From: Thermoplasmata archaeon
GTDB taxonomy: Archaea; Thermoplasmatota; Thermoplasmata; Methanomassiliicoccales; Methanomethylophilaceae
Direction: 5' to 3'
Assembly: GCA_015063185.1 (NCBI GenBank)
Contig: SUSY01000003.1
Coordinates: 1 to 64,000, forward strand
Length of the DNA: 64,000 nucleotides
A program made the translations under genes and the position numbers. Position 1 is the first letter of the stretch. Each line of letters opens with the position of its first letter. Positions 1 to 7,259 of this stretch are shown here, one piece after another. The notes beneath the pieces are model-generated. The model was not told where the DNA came from, made no database searches, and saw only the letters and a program-made list of their open reading frames with translations.

Positions 1-4
1 ACCT

Positions 5-22
5 ATATGTAAGGTTACATAT
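5..22. promoter_or_regulatory. 18-bp palindrome in an AT-rich promoter region
   Basis: An 8-bp perfect inverted repeat (ATATGTAA / TTACATAT) is separated by two G bases. TATA-like runs follow at about 35-62. It looks like an operator for a dimeric regulator, or part of the control region of a gene outside the window. Seen directly; function is inferred. Confidence 0.35.
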
Positions 23-123
23 TTAATACCTTTGATTTAAATATTCTTTATATAGAGTATATAAACAAAAGATTAGGAAAATGTAGTACTACAACTGTGT
101 AGTCATACGTTCCGCAGATTTAG

Positions 124-339
124 GTTCCCAAGGCCGTAAAGATTGACACGCTGAGACATCATATCATTCATTCCGGAGTGTCATTGACCGTAGAAGACAC
201 TGGTAAAAAGTCAAACAGGGAAGTCGGCTATATCACAGAACGGGATTTCGCGCAAAGATGTCACGATTTACTATGTCTTGTCAAAGAAGTGATTATGAAT
301 ACCTGTCTAGCAATTGAATACAAGAATCGCCAAGAATGA
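124..339 (+). pseudogene. short open frame of about 70 codons, possible gene remnant
   Basis: An open frame runs from after a TAG at 121 to a TGA at 337-339 with protein-like composition (it contains VGYITERDFAQRC), but it has no ATG at the front and no clear ribosome site. A GTG at 178 would give about 53 residues. The phrase faintly recalls CBS-domain proteins, but I cannot assign it. It lies directly before the CARF-like gene in AT-rich sequence and may be a decayed gene. The rest of positions 1-378 shows only promoter-like AT runs. Confidence 0.2.
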
Positions 340-378
340 AAACAGATTTGTTATATCATAAAGTAAATTCGTTTTACG

Positions 379-1077
379 ATGCATGTACACCTCGCTTTTG
401 CCGGAAGAGAACCTGATCCAACTCTGAATACAGTTAAAGCGATACCAAACGCAATCGACAGGGTCATTCTTTTATACAGCATTTCAGAGGATCGCGCTTA
501 CGAGAAAACCACGGAGGCCCTGAAAAAAAAGTTAGGGGAAATGGGGTATGCGTGTGAATCCAAGGTAATTAAACCATTCGATTTCCTCAATATCGTGGAT
601 ACCATTTACGATGTCTATGAAAAATACAGCGAGGATGATAGAAAAGCCAAATTCTCTGTCGATATAACCAACGGCACCAATCTTATGTCAGCCGCCGCAT
701 GCAACACGGCGTTCTTCATGAATTCTGAAGTATATTACATGATGGATCGGCGCAAATTTGAGGATAAACCATTGGGGGATCTGCTGGTCACGATTCCGTC
801 TCCAAAGATACCTGATGTCAAACATCTCGGAGAACTCTCTTTGAATATGCTAAGGTTCATTGCTGAGGAACAGGATTTACGTCATGAAGTCTGCAATGCA
901 GATGTTGCCCGTCAATTTGATATGAAACCACAGGCAGTGATGTACCACATTAATAGACTTCTAGATGCCGGCGTTATTGAACTGGTTGATGCTTATACAC
1001 CCAAGGGCAAGATTGACAAACGCAGGAAAGCTATCAGGATTAAGCGCGAGGGCAGGTTTGTCCTCCGGTGGACCTGA
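379..1077 (+). CDS. CARF-like domain plus winged-helix regulator (Csa3 / HFX_2341-like)
   Basis: 232 residues. The N-terminal half (about 1-140) looks like a CARF/Rossmann-like sensor: an opening beta strand (VHLAFAG), a spaced VILLYS strand and the phrase DITNGTNLMSAAAC, which recalls the D-x-T-(N/G)-G-T ligand loop of CARF proteins. The C-terminal part (about 150-232) is a winged helix with helix-turn-helix (VARQFDMKPQAVMYHINRLLDAGVI) and a basic wing. A TATA-like box near 351-360 lies about 24 bp before the ATG, suggesting a leaderless mRNA. The 3' end overlaps the convergent HEPN gene by 38 bp. It is probably a nucleotide-sensing transcription factor of the kind found beside defence genes. 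The CARF assignment rests on motif reading only. Confidence 0.6.
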   Translation: MHVHLAFAGREPDPTLNTVKAIPNAIDRVILLYSISEDRAYEKTTEALKKKLGEMGYACESKVIKPFDFLNIVDTIYDVYEKYSEDDRKAKFSVDITNGTNLMSAAACNTAFFMNSEVYYMMDRRKFEDKPLGDLLVTIPSPKIPDVKHLGELSLNMLRFIAEEQDLRHEVCNADVARQFDMKPQAVMYHINRLLDAGVIELVDAYTPKGKIDKRRKAIRIKREGRFVLRWT

Positions 1078-2191
1078 CAGGAACGAATATCCTATCCATC
1101 AAATCCTCACTAGCAGGGGTCCACCTGACAGAGTCCACATTGTAAGCAGCATTGTCTTCTTCACAGTATTCTAAGTTGTGGACAATGTCCTCGACGTTCC
1201 TATCCTTTGCATAGAATAGTTTTAGGATAAGACATCTGGTGATGTCAAATGCCATTGGCACACATCCCTTGTCAAAGACCTCATCTTTATCTTTATGAAT
1301 GATAATGCTGCGCTGCTTGTAAAGATACCAAACTTTCTTGTAAAGATTGGCCTGTTTTTTCCCCCTTATGACTCCACCGTTGCGTACCATACGGGAAACA
1401 CTCTGCCTAATTCTCTCACTCAGACTATCTCCGATGGGAGAGTTTTCTTCAGGAAATTGTTGAGCGAATAGTTCCCATATACCTGAGATGGCTATGAAAG
1501 CCGTCTCCACATCGTTGCATCTGTAGGCGTTTCTGAACAGGTCGAGCATCTTCAAAGTCAACTGGTCTTTGCTACCAAAATTCCACTGGAAATACCATTC
1601 ACGGAACTCTTTGTAGAACTTCTGAAAATCCTTCTTCTCTTTCTCGTCCAATGTGAAAATGGGCAAAATCCACAAACAAGTATCAGTCTCATAGTGGTAC
1701 AGATCATTGACAGCAATGCCGCCTTCTGGTAAAACTCCAATCCCGAACCCAACACGACTGGTCTTGAATAATCTGATGGCATCGAGGAGACACCTCTCTT
1801 CCTTCTCCCAATCATTCTCCGTTTCCAATTTAAAGTACCTAAATTCCTGATAATCCGCACAGCAAGTACCATCGTCTTTCTTTTTCACAGCATAATCAAA
1901 ATAGAACCTATTCGCAGTGGAATACGGTGCAAACAGATGGTGGAAAAAGTCAAAGAGCGTATTAACTGTAATTTTCTCCCTAGGTTCGTTCGTTATCTTC
2001 CCGTCAGAACCTTTTCTGTTGTATAGATACGACATTTTTTTCTCTGGGATAGGCTTCACATCGTGCGCTGAAACGGTTCCGTACTTGAACGGAGTTATGT
2101 CGACATCAAGAAGAGAATCATCCATTCCATTGCACAAAATGATTGCCGAGTTCCACATGATGATTGTAATGTTGTGGACCTTATTCCACAT
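1040..2191 (-). CDS. HEPN-motif protein of unknown function (ApeA/abortive-infection-like)
   Basis: 383 residues from the first ATG; a TATA-like box near 2207-2217 sits rather close to it, so residue 12 (2158) or 23 (2125) may be the true start. I do not recognise the N-terminal half. The C-terminal part is helical and contains R294-SIII-H299, a match to the R-x4-6-H signature of HEPN ribonucleases, after a segment (ISGIWELFAQQF) like those in ApeA-type HEPN proteins. Composition is AT-rich compared with the genes after 4 kb. It faces and overlaps the CARF-like gene. Together with the viperin gene this suggests a defence role, possibly a toxic RNase or an RNA-binding HEPN. Function is inferred. 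Confidence 0.5.
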   Translation of the reverse strand: MWNKVHNITIIMWNSAIILCNGMDDSLLDVDITPFKYGTVSAHDVKPIPEKKMSYLYNRKGSDGKITNEPREKITVNTLFDFFHHLFAPYSTANRFYFDYAVKKKDDGTCCADYQEFRYFKLETENDWEKEERCLLDAIRLFKTSRVGFGIGVLPEGGIAVNDLYHYETDTCLWILPIFTLDEKEKKDFQKFYKEFREWYFQWNFGSKDQLTLKMLDLFRNAYRCNDVETAFIAISGIWELFAQQFPEENSPIGDSLSERIRQSVSRMVRNGGVIRGKKQANLYKKVWYLYKQRSIIIHKDKDEVFDKGCVPMAFDITRCLILKLFYAKDRNVEDIVHNLEYCEEDNAAYNVDSVRWTPASEDLMDRIFVPVRSTGGQTCPRA

Positions 2192-2266
2192 TTCTGTAAA
2201 TAGCCAAAATTATATTTTTATTATCAAGGAATTTTACTTTATAGTTTACAGAACCAATCAGTTATC

Positions 2267-3097
2267 ATGAAAACAGAGACTACCTCAGTCAGGAAGTTCA
2301 GGTCTGCAAACATCCACATCTACGGAAAGTGCAACTATCACTGCGAGCACTGTTTCGACAGGTGCCTCACCAAGAACTACATGAGGCCTGCTGACTGGGT
2401 CGACACCCTCACCTTCCTGAAGGAATATGGCGTCGAGAAGATCAATCTGGCAGGCGGAGAGCCGACCCTTTATCCCTTCCTCGATCAGATGTGTTATCTG
2501 GTCAAGGGCATGGGATTCAAGCTCTCCATAGTGAGCAACGGATCCCTGATGACCGAGGACTGGATGAAGAGAATGGAGGGCGTGGTCGACTGGATTGGTC
2601 TCTCCATCGATTCGGTCGATGAGGAGGACGAAATCCTCATCGGCAGGGGAAGAGGGGGACACCTCGAAAACATAGTCGATGTGGCACACATGGCCCACAG
2701 GCACGGGATCAAGGTGAAGCTCAACATCACCGTGGTCAGGAAGAGCTGGATGAAGGACTTCACAGCCTTCATCGAGAAGGTAAATCCCGACCGTGTCAAG
2801 TGCTTCAGGGCTCTGACCCTGAAAAACGCAAACGACGATGTCCCGGATACCTGGTCCATCACGGACGAGCAGTTCGCCGACTTCAGACGCAGGCACGAGG
2901 ACATCGGGAACATCGTCTTCGAGGACAACGAGGACATGGTCTCCTCCTACGTGATGTTCGACCCCATGGGCAGATGGATGATCGACAGCGGGTACGAGAA
3001 GAGGTTCATCTCCTTCGAAGTCGTCAGAAGAGAAGGCCTCGACAAAGAGGTGGATGTTGAGAAATACTTCGGTCGCAACGCTGTCTACGACTGGTGA
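2267..3097 (+). CDS. prokaryotic viperin (radical SAM ddhNTP synthase)
   Basis: 276 residues. The radical SAM cluster motif C22-x3-C26-x2-C29 lies in strand 1, GGEP is at 63-66 and SIVSNGSL follows at about 90. The rest follows the viperin pattern closely: IDS-x-DE...IGRG then H-x-EN; K-x-N in strand 5 (KVKLN) matching the nucleotide-contacting Lys/Asn of animal viperin; an R-x-K-x-F strand (RVKCFR) matching its Arg/Lys pair; a later SY matching the base-contacting Tyr; and a C-terminal end in -YDW. Viperins dehydrate CTP, GTP or UTP to 3'-deoxy-3',4'-didehydro-NTPs that stop viral polymerases. A TATA-like box about 26 bp upstream suggests a leaderless start. The next small gene begins within 6 bp. 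The nucleotide preferred here cannot be read from the sequence. Confidence 0.85.
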   Translation: MKTETTSVRKFRSANIHIYGKCNYHCEHCFDRCLTKNYMRPADWVDTLTFLKEYGVEKINLAGGEPTLYPFLDQMCYLVKGMGFKLSIVSNGSLMTEDWMKRMEGVVDWIGLSIDSVDEEDEILIGRGRGGHLENIVDVAHMAHRHGIKVKLNITVVRKSWMKDFTAFIEKVNPDRVKCFRALTLKNANDDVPDTWSITDEQFADFRRRHEDIGNIVFEDNEDMVSSYVMFDPMGRWMIDSGYEKRFISFEVVRREGLDKEVDVEKYFGRNAVYDW

Positions 3098-3102
3098 TAC
3101 AG

Positions 3103-3417
3103 ATGAAGTATCGCCCGTACAAAACACAGGAAGACCGTCTTCTGGCAGGAGATGTCAGGAGATGCACAATCTACAGTGGCGAATTAACTGAATCATTCTA
3201 CGCAATCGTCATTGCAATAACTTCGGATTCGGTCCTTGTCAGGAGACTTTTCAAGGATAACGGTGGAACAGCCAGATATCTGATCGAGGATGTAGGCCCC
3301 ACAGGTCTGGAATACGCCATGTTTGTGGATTCCAGGGACACGATGCTACCGGTGGGGAAGGTGGGTCGGAAAATAGGAAAGGCATCGAAAACAGACATGA
3401 GAAACATCAGGTTGTGA
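3103..3417 (+). CDS. small protein downstream of viperin, possibly MazF/PemK-like fold
   Basis: 104 residues from ATG 3103; an alternative GTG at 3094 overlaps the viperin stop. Either way it is coupled to the viperin gene. The sequence alternates beta strands (AIVIAITSDSVLVRRL, YAMFVDSRDTML) and ends in VGKVGRKIGKASKTDMRNI, which resembles the end of MazF/PemK toxins, where a strand carrying a dimer contact is followed by a K-x-G-K-x-S/T helix. That resemblance is weak and no antitoxin-like partner is visible. It could be a toxin, an accessory to viperin or passenger DNA of the element. I do not recognise it firmly. Confidence 0.5.
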   Translation: MKYRPYKTQEDRLLAGDVRRCTIYSGELTESFYAIVIAITSDSVLVRRLFKDNGGTARYLIEDVGPTGLEYAMFVDSRDTMLPVGKVGRKIGKASKTDMRNIRL

Positions 3418-3421
3418 TATA

Positions 3422-3637
3422 GTGCAGTCAAACATTGGAAACAAATTCCTCAGAGTGGGGTCATTCGGAATATCCAGAAGTGGAAAGAACTACACCATCG
3501 ATGATTTCGAAACGATCTCGAAGCTCCTCGAACATGATGACACTCGCACCACGTACAAGTATCTCGGAATCAACATGGACGATATGAACGATGCCATGAA
3601 GATACTGAGAGACTTTGACAAGACCCGCCTATCGTAA
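3422..3637 (+). pseudogene. C-terminal stub of a tyrosine recombinase (integrase)
   Basis: About 71 codons from a GTG; the frame is open only back to 3401. The end reads like the last part of a phage-type integrase: LLEHDDTRTTYKYLGINMDDM corresponds to the box-II His region and the catalytic Tyr (TTxxYLG) followed by the final helix. The N-terminal arm and core domains and the first catalytic Arg are absent, so it cannot be an active integrase. It marks the edge of a former mobile element that probably brought in the defence genes just upstream. Confidence 0.6.
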
Positions 3638-3677
3638 TCTTTTGGTTACATTGGATAGGTTCGACAAACGCCTTACT

Positions 3678-3707
3678 AGCGGTGTAAAAACCGCTCTCTT
3701 TTTTTCA
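3678..3707 (+). terminator. hairpin and T-run terminator
   Basis: AGCGGT (3678-3683) and ACCGCT (3690-3695) form a 6-bp stem with a 6-nt loop, followed closely by a run of seven T. It lies about 40 bp after the integrase stub and would end the viperin transcript. Confidence 0.55.
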
Positions 3708-3857
3708 GTTAGTTAATAGTGCCAGACAGTTTTTTCAAATCAGGGAGTGGGGGCCACCTTTTCCCAGCATCTCAGGAATTTGGCTAATTGGTGTTTTGTG
3801 CGAGTTAAGGTCAATGAACCACAAACATTATACAAACCACAACAATAACCAAACATC

Positions 3858-3938
3858 CAGATAAGACCCGTAAGCTCGGCCGCCCCAGGTGGCCATTAAT
3901 TCTTACGGGCAACGGATACCTTCTCCAGAGATTTTTTC
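3858..3938 (+). ncRNA. candidate small structured RNA in a gene-free gap
   Basis: The 410-bp gap between the integrase stub and tspO contains a TATA-like box (about 3828-3835), then 26 bp on a predicted start near 3858. The following segment has a perfect outer stem CCCGTAAG (3867-3874) / CTTACGGG (3902-3909) enclosing a second stem GGCCGCC (3878-3884) / GGTGGCC (3888-3894) with one G-U pair, and a T6 run at 3932-3937. Promoter, two nested stems and a T-run together suggest a stand-alone RNA of about 80 nt. It matches no RNA family I know; it could also be a relic of the element's attachment region. Confidence 0.35.
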
Positions 3939-4048
3939 AGATACTGTGAAACAATCATTCCGGGTGACGGAATCCATAGTACCTACAGGATATACAGTGG
4001 AGTTTGTAAACTGTATTTCTTTAAATACACATAATCAGAGAAAGGATC

Positions 4049-4522
4049 ATGGACCTCACAGTCTCTAAGAAGGACATCCTGATGTTGATCCTGGCAGTGG
4101 CGTTCTGCCTTTGTGTAGGAGCGATATCCGGACTCACGGCACCGAGTATGGACATCTATGCGGACCTCAAGACTCCGCCACTATCCCCTCCCGGAATCCT
4201 GTTCCCCATAATGTGGACGATCCTCTACATACTGATGGGAATCTCGATCTGGATGATGTATCGTACATCCCACAACATGCTGTTCTACACATTGTTCGGA
4301 TTGCAGTTGGTCCTGAACTTCATCTGGACCCCGTTGTACTTCACATGGGGATTCATGACATTGGCGTTCATAGACCTCGTGCTACTTTGGATCGCAGTGG
4401 CAGTGATGATGTATGTTGCATACAAGGAGAACGTCAGGATCTCGATGTACCTGTTGATCCCTTACATCCTGTGGTTGACGTTCGCGGCATACCTCAACCT
4501 TGGTACAATCCTATTGAATTGA
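4049..4522 (+). CDS. tspO: TspO/MBR family membrane protein
   Basis: 157 residues with five predicted membrane helices, the usual TspO length. Family hallmarks are present: a proline-rich first loop (PPLSPPG) followed by FPIMWTILYILMGIS, the N-FIWTPLYF segment of helix 3, and a final YILWLTFAAYLN. TspO proteins bind tetrapyrroles and act in stress or porphyrin handling; in a corrinoid-dependent methanogen a tetrapyrrole link is plausible but inferred. A TATA-like box (TTTAAATAC) centred about 25 bp before the ATG suggests a leaderless mRNA. It is converged on by the SDR gene 30 bp away. Confidence 0.85.
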   Translation: MDLTVSKKDILMLILAVAFCLCVGAISGLTAPSMDIYADLKTPPLSPPGILFPIMWTILYILMGISIWMMYRTSHNMLFYTLFGLQLVLNFIWTPLYFTWGFMTLAFIDLVLLWIAVAVMMYVAYKENVRISMYLLIPYILWLTFAAYLNLGTILLN

Positions 4523-4551
4523 AAGAAAGGGAATTGTGGTGTGAGGAAACC

Positions 4552-5301
4552 TCACATCACTATTCCGCCATCCACATTGATTATCGTTCCTGTGGTGAAC
4601 GTAGACTCATCGGATGCCAGATAGACATAGGCACCTGCGAGTTCATCGGGTTCCGCCATCCTTCCGAGAGGCGTCATCATTGCGAGGTATTGCCTCATCT
4701 TATCCGATGTGAACTCCTTGGCCATGTCCGTAGCCACAGCACCCGGTGCCACGGCATTGACACGGATATTGTACTGACCCAATTCCTTCGCACATGATTT
4801 GGTCAGACCGTTGATACCGAACTTTGATGAAGAATATGCGGTCTGCATCTTACCGCCGTATGAACCGACCATCGAACTGGTGTTGATGATGCTTCCGCCA
4901 CCGTTGTCCTTCATGACATTTGCTACCTCACGTGTGATCTTGAACGGACCTACGAGGTTGATGTCTATGACGGATGTGAAGTCCTCATCGGTCATCTCCA
5001 AGATGCTCTTGGTGGAGGTTATTCCCGCATTGTTGACCAATACATCGATCCTACCCCACTTGGACACGACCGCGGACACCATCGCCTTGATCTCCTCGGT
5101 ATCGTTCACATTGACACCGATGGGCAACATATCCGCATCGGGATACCTCTCCCTCAATATGGAGACGGCCTTCTCCGCCGAAGACAGCCTGCTTCCGCAG
5201 AGTGCGATCCTCGCACCCTCCCTTACATACGCCTCTGCGATCGCGAAACCGATTCCACGGGAAGCACCCGTGATGATTGCTACCTTTCCATCCAATCTCA
5301 T
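4552..5301 (-). CDS. short-chain dehydrogenase/reductase, FabG-like
   Basis: 249 residues, classical SDR. TGASRGIG near residue 12 is the NAD(P)-binding glycine motif, NNAG is at about 88-91, and the catalytic S-Y-K set is present (SSMVGSYGG then YSSSK). The C-terminal VDGGI is typical of 3-oxoacyl-ACP reductase or glucose-1-dehydrogenase-like enzymes. Archaea of this group lack bacterial fatty acid synthesis, so the substrate is open. A ribosome site (GGAGAT) precedes the ATG and a TATA box lies at about 5352-5360, so this gene has a short leader. Confidence 0.8.
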   Translation of the reverse strand: MRLDGKVAIITGASRGIGFAIAEAYVREGARIALCGSRLSSAEKAVSILRERYPDADMLPIGVNVNDTEEIKAMVSAVVSKWGRIDVLVNNAGITSTKSILEMTDEDFTSVIDINLVGPFKITREVANVMKDNGGGSIINTSSMVGSYGGKMQTAYSSSKFGINGLTKSCAKELGQYNIRVNAVAPGAVATDMAKEFTSDKMRQYLAMMTPLGRMAEPDELAGAYVYLASDESTFTTGTIINVDGGIVM

Positions 5302-5387
5302 CTTGGCATCTCCTTAAACTATTAATTTACTAGGAAATAATCGACGTTAACTTATATAATGGATTCCGACTGACAACGATTCGGACA

Positions 5388-7082
5388 TCATGACCTCTTT
5401 ATTCCGCAAGGATAGTCCTCTGGAGAACCGATATTGAGATCCTTCACCACCGAAGCGTAGAACCTGAACCCTCCGGCCATATGACTGCAATCGTACCCGT
5501 TCTGCATCAGGATCCTGCATCCCAGATATGACCTCAGTCCACTGTGACAGAACACACTAACCGGTTTGTTCTTTGGAATCTCGGACAACCTCTCGCGGAG
5601 TTCGTCCACAGGGATGTGCAATACCCCATCAAGATGCTGTTCCGCATATTCGGCAGAAGTACGCAGATCCACTACCGTCATATTTGGATCGGATACCCTG
5701 GCATCCAGCTCATCCCAATGATATTGCTTGACCAAACCGGACAATAGATTGGTCGCTACGAAACCTGCGTAATTGACCGGATCCTTGGCCGATGAGTATG
5801 GAGGGGCGTATGACAGTTCCAACTCCTCCAAGTCATAGACCGTCATACCCGCACGTATCGCAGTGGCTATGACATCGATGCGTTTGTCCACCCCGCCATA
5901 ACCAACGATCTGTGCACCGAGTATCTTACCGGAACTCCTGTCGAAGATTGTCTTGACGGACATGTTCTTTGCACCGGGATAATACGTAGCGTGGGATGCG
6001 GAATATGTGTAGACCTTCTCGACATCGTACCCTGCATCCTTGGCCTGCTTCTCCGTAAGGCCCGTGGCACCGACGGTCATATCGAAGACACGCAACACGG
6101 ATGGACCCATACTTCCTTCATAGGTGGAATCGATTCCGACGATGTTGTTGGCTACTATCCTACCTTGTTTATTGGCAAGCCCTGCCAGAGCGATGTTGGC
6201 ATATGCACCTGTGATCGCGTTCTTCACCTGTATCGCATCACCCACGGCATAGATGTCGGGATCCGAAGTCCTGAGGTGCTCGTCCACTACGATCGAACCC
6301 TTGATACCGAGATCCAATCCCGCATCCTTCGCCAATTGCGTATCCGGCGATACACCGAGTGCCACGACGGACATGTCCGTCTCGATCCTCTCTCCCGAAC
6401 GAAGAAGCACTGTCAAAGGACCGTCGGTATCGAAACCTACGACCGCATCCGACAGTCTCAGATCCACACCCTTGGAACGGATATGGTGGTGCACATCAGC
6501 TGCCATCTCCCTGTCCACCTGTGGAAGCACGTGATCGGGCCTCTGAACGATCGTGACCTCGATACCGAGTGCATGGAGGTTGTCCGCGATCTCCAGTCCA
6601 ATGTACCCTCCACCACATACCACTGCCCTTTTGGGTGCGTTGGATTGGATGAATCCATGCATCCTGAGCGTATCCTCCACTGTACGTAAAGTCATGACCC
6701 GGGGATCGTCCATCCCCGGCATATCCGGGATGATGGGTCTCGCACCGGGGGACAGGATAAGACGATCGTACGATTCATCATATTCGGACCCATCTACAAG
6801 GTTACATACCCTCACCATCTTCCCGGGACGATCGATCGCGATGACCTCGCTGTTAACCCTGACATCCACATTGAATCTTGATAGGAACGAGTCGGGCGTC
6901 TGCAGTGTCAATCTCTTCCTATCTGTGATCTCCCCACCGACGAAATATGGGAGTCCACAATTCGCATATGACACATAGCCAGTACGTTCGATCATCACGA
7001 TATCTGCAGACTCGTCCAATCTTCTCAACCTTGCAGCTGCGGATGCACCTCCGGCAACACCACCAACGATCACGACCTTCAT
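5388..7082 (-). CDS. CoA-disulfide reductase / NAD(P)H oxidase with C-terminal rhodanese domain
   Basis: 564 residues. Residues 1 to about 450 form a pyridine nucleotide-disulfide oxidoreductase: FAD motif GGVAGGASAA at 7-16, the single redox Cys in YANCGLPY (near residue 43), NADH motif GGGYIGLE, the second FAD motif YAVGDA, then the dimerisation domain. Residues about 470-560 are a rhodanese with VFCHSGLRS carrying the active Cys. This matches the CoADR-rhodanese fusion class (Npsr-like), which reduces CoA disulfide, polysulfide or oxygen using NAD(P)H. Probable role: thiol/persulfide homeostasis and oxidative defence in the cytosol. A TATA-like box about 25 bp before the ATG suggests leaderless expression. 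Confidence 0.85.
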   Translation of the reverse strand: MKVVIVGGVAGGASAAARLRRLDESADIVMIERTGYVSYANCGLPYFVGGEITDRKRLTLQTPDSFLSRFNVDVRVNSEVIAIDRPGKMVRVCNLVDGSEYDESYDRLILSPGARPIIPDMPGMDDPRVMTLRTVEDTLRMHGFIQSNAPKRAVVCGGGYIGLEIADNLHALGIEVTIVQRPDHVLPQVDREMAADVHHHIRSKGVDLRLSDAVVGFDTDGPLTVLLRSGERIETDMSVVALGVSPDTQLAKDAGLDLGIKGSIVVDEHLRTSDPDIYAVGDAIQVKNAITGAYANIALAGLANKQGRIVANNIVGIDSTYEGSMGPSVLRVFDMTVGATGLTEKQAKDAGYDVEKVYTYSASHATYYPGAKNMSVKTIFDRSSGKILGAQIVGYGGVDKRIDVIATAIRAGMTVYDLEELELSYAPPYSSAKDPVNYAGFVATNLLSGLVKQYHWDELDARVSDPNMTVVDLRTSAEYAEQHLDGVLHIPVDELRERLSEIPKNKPVSVFCHSGLRSYLGCRILMQNGYDCSHMAGGFRFYASVVKDLNIGSPEDYPCGIKRS

Positions 7083-7259
7083 GGTATGTAATCCGTAGAA
7101 GGGAATATAATAGGCTCTGGTTCAAGGGTTTCCACCCCTAAGCTGGGTGAGCCATAGTATCGATTGTCGCCCTTCCTCAATCGTTAGTGATTTGATATGA
7201 TATACCCAGACATGCGAATCGATGATATACTCCGAACATGGTACATGTCTGGTAATTGC

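Noticed and set aside
2285..3127. A 280-residue minus-strand frame opposite the viperin gene
   Set aside because: Shadow frame; the plus strand encodes a protein with conserved radical SAM and viperin motifs.
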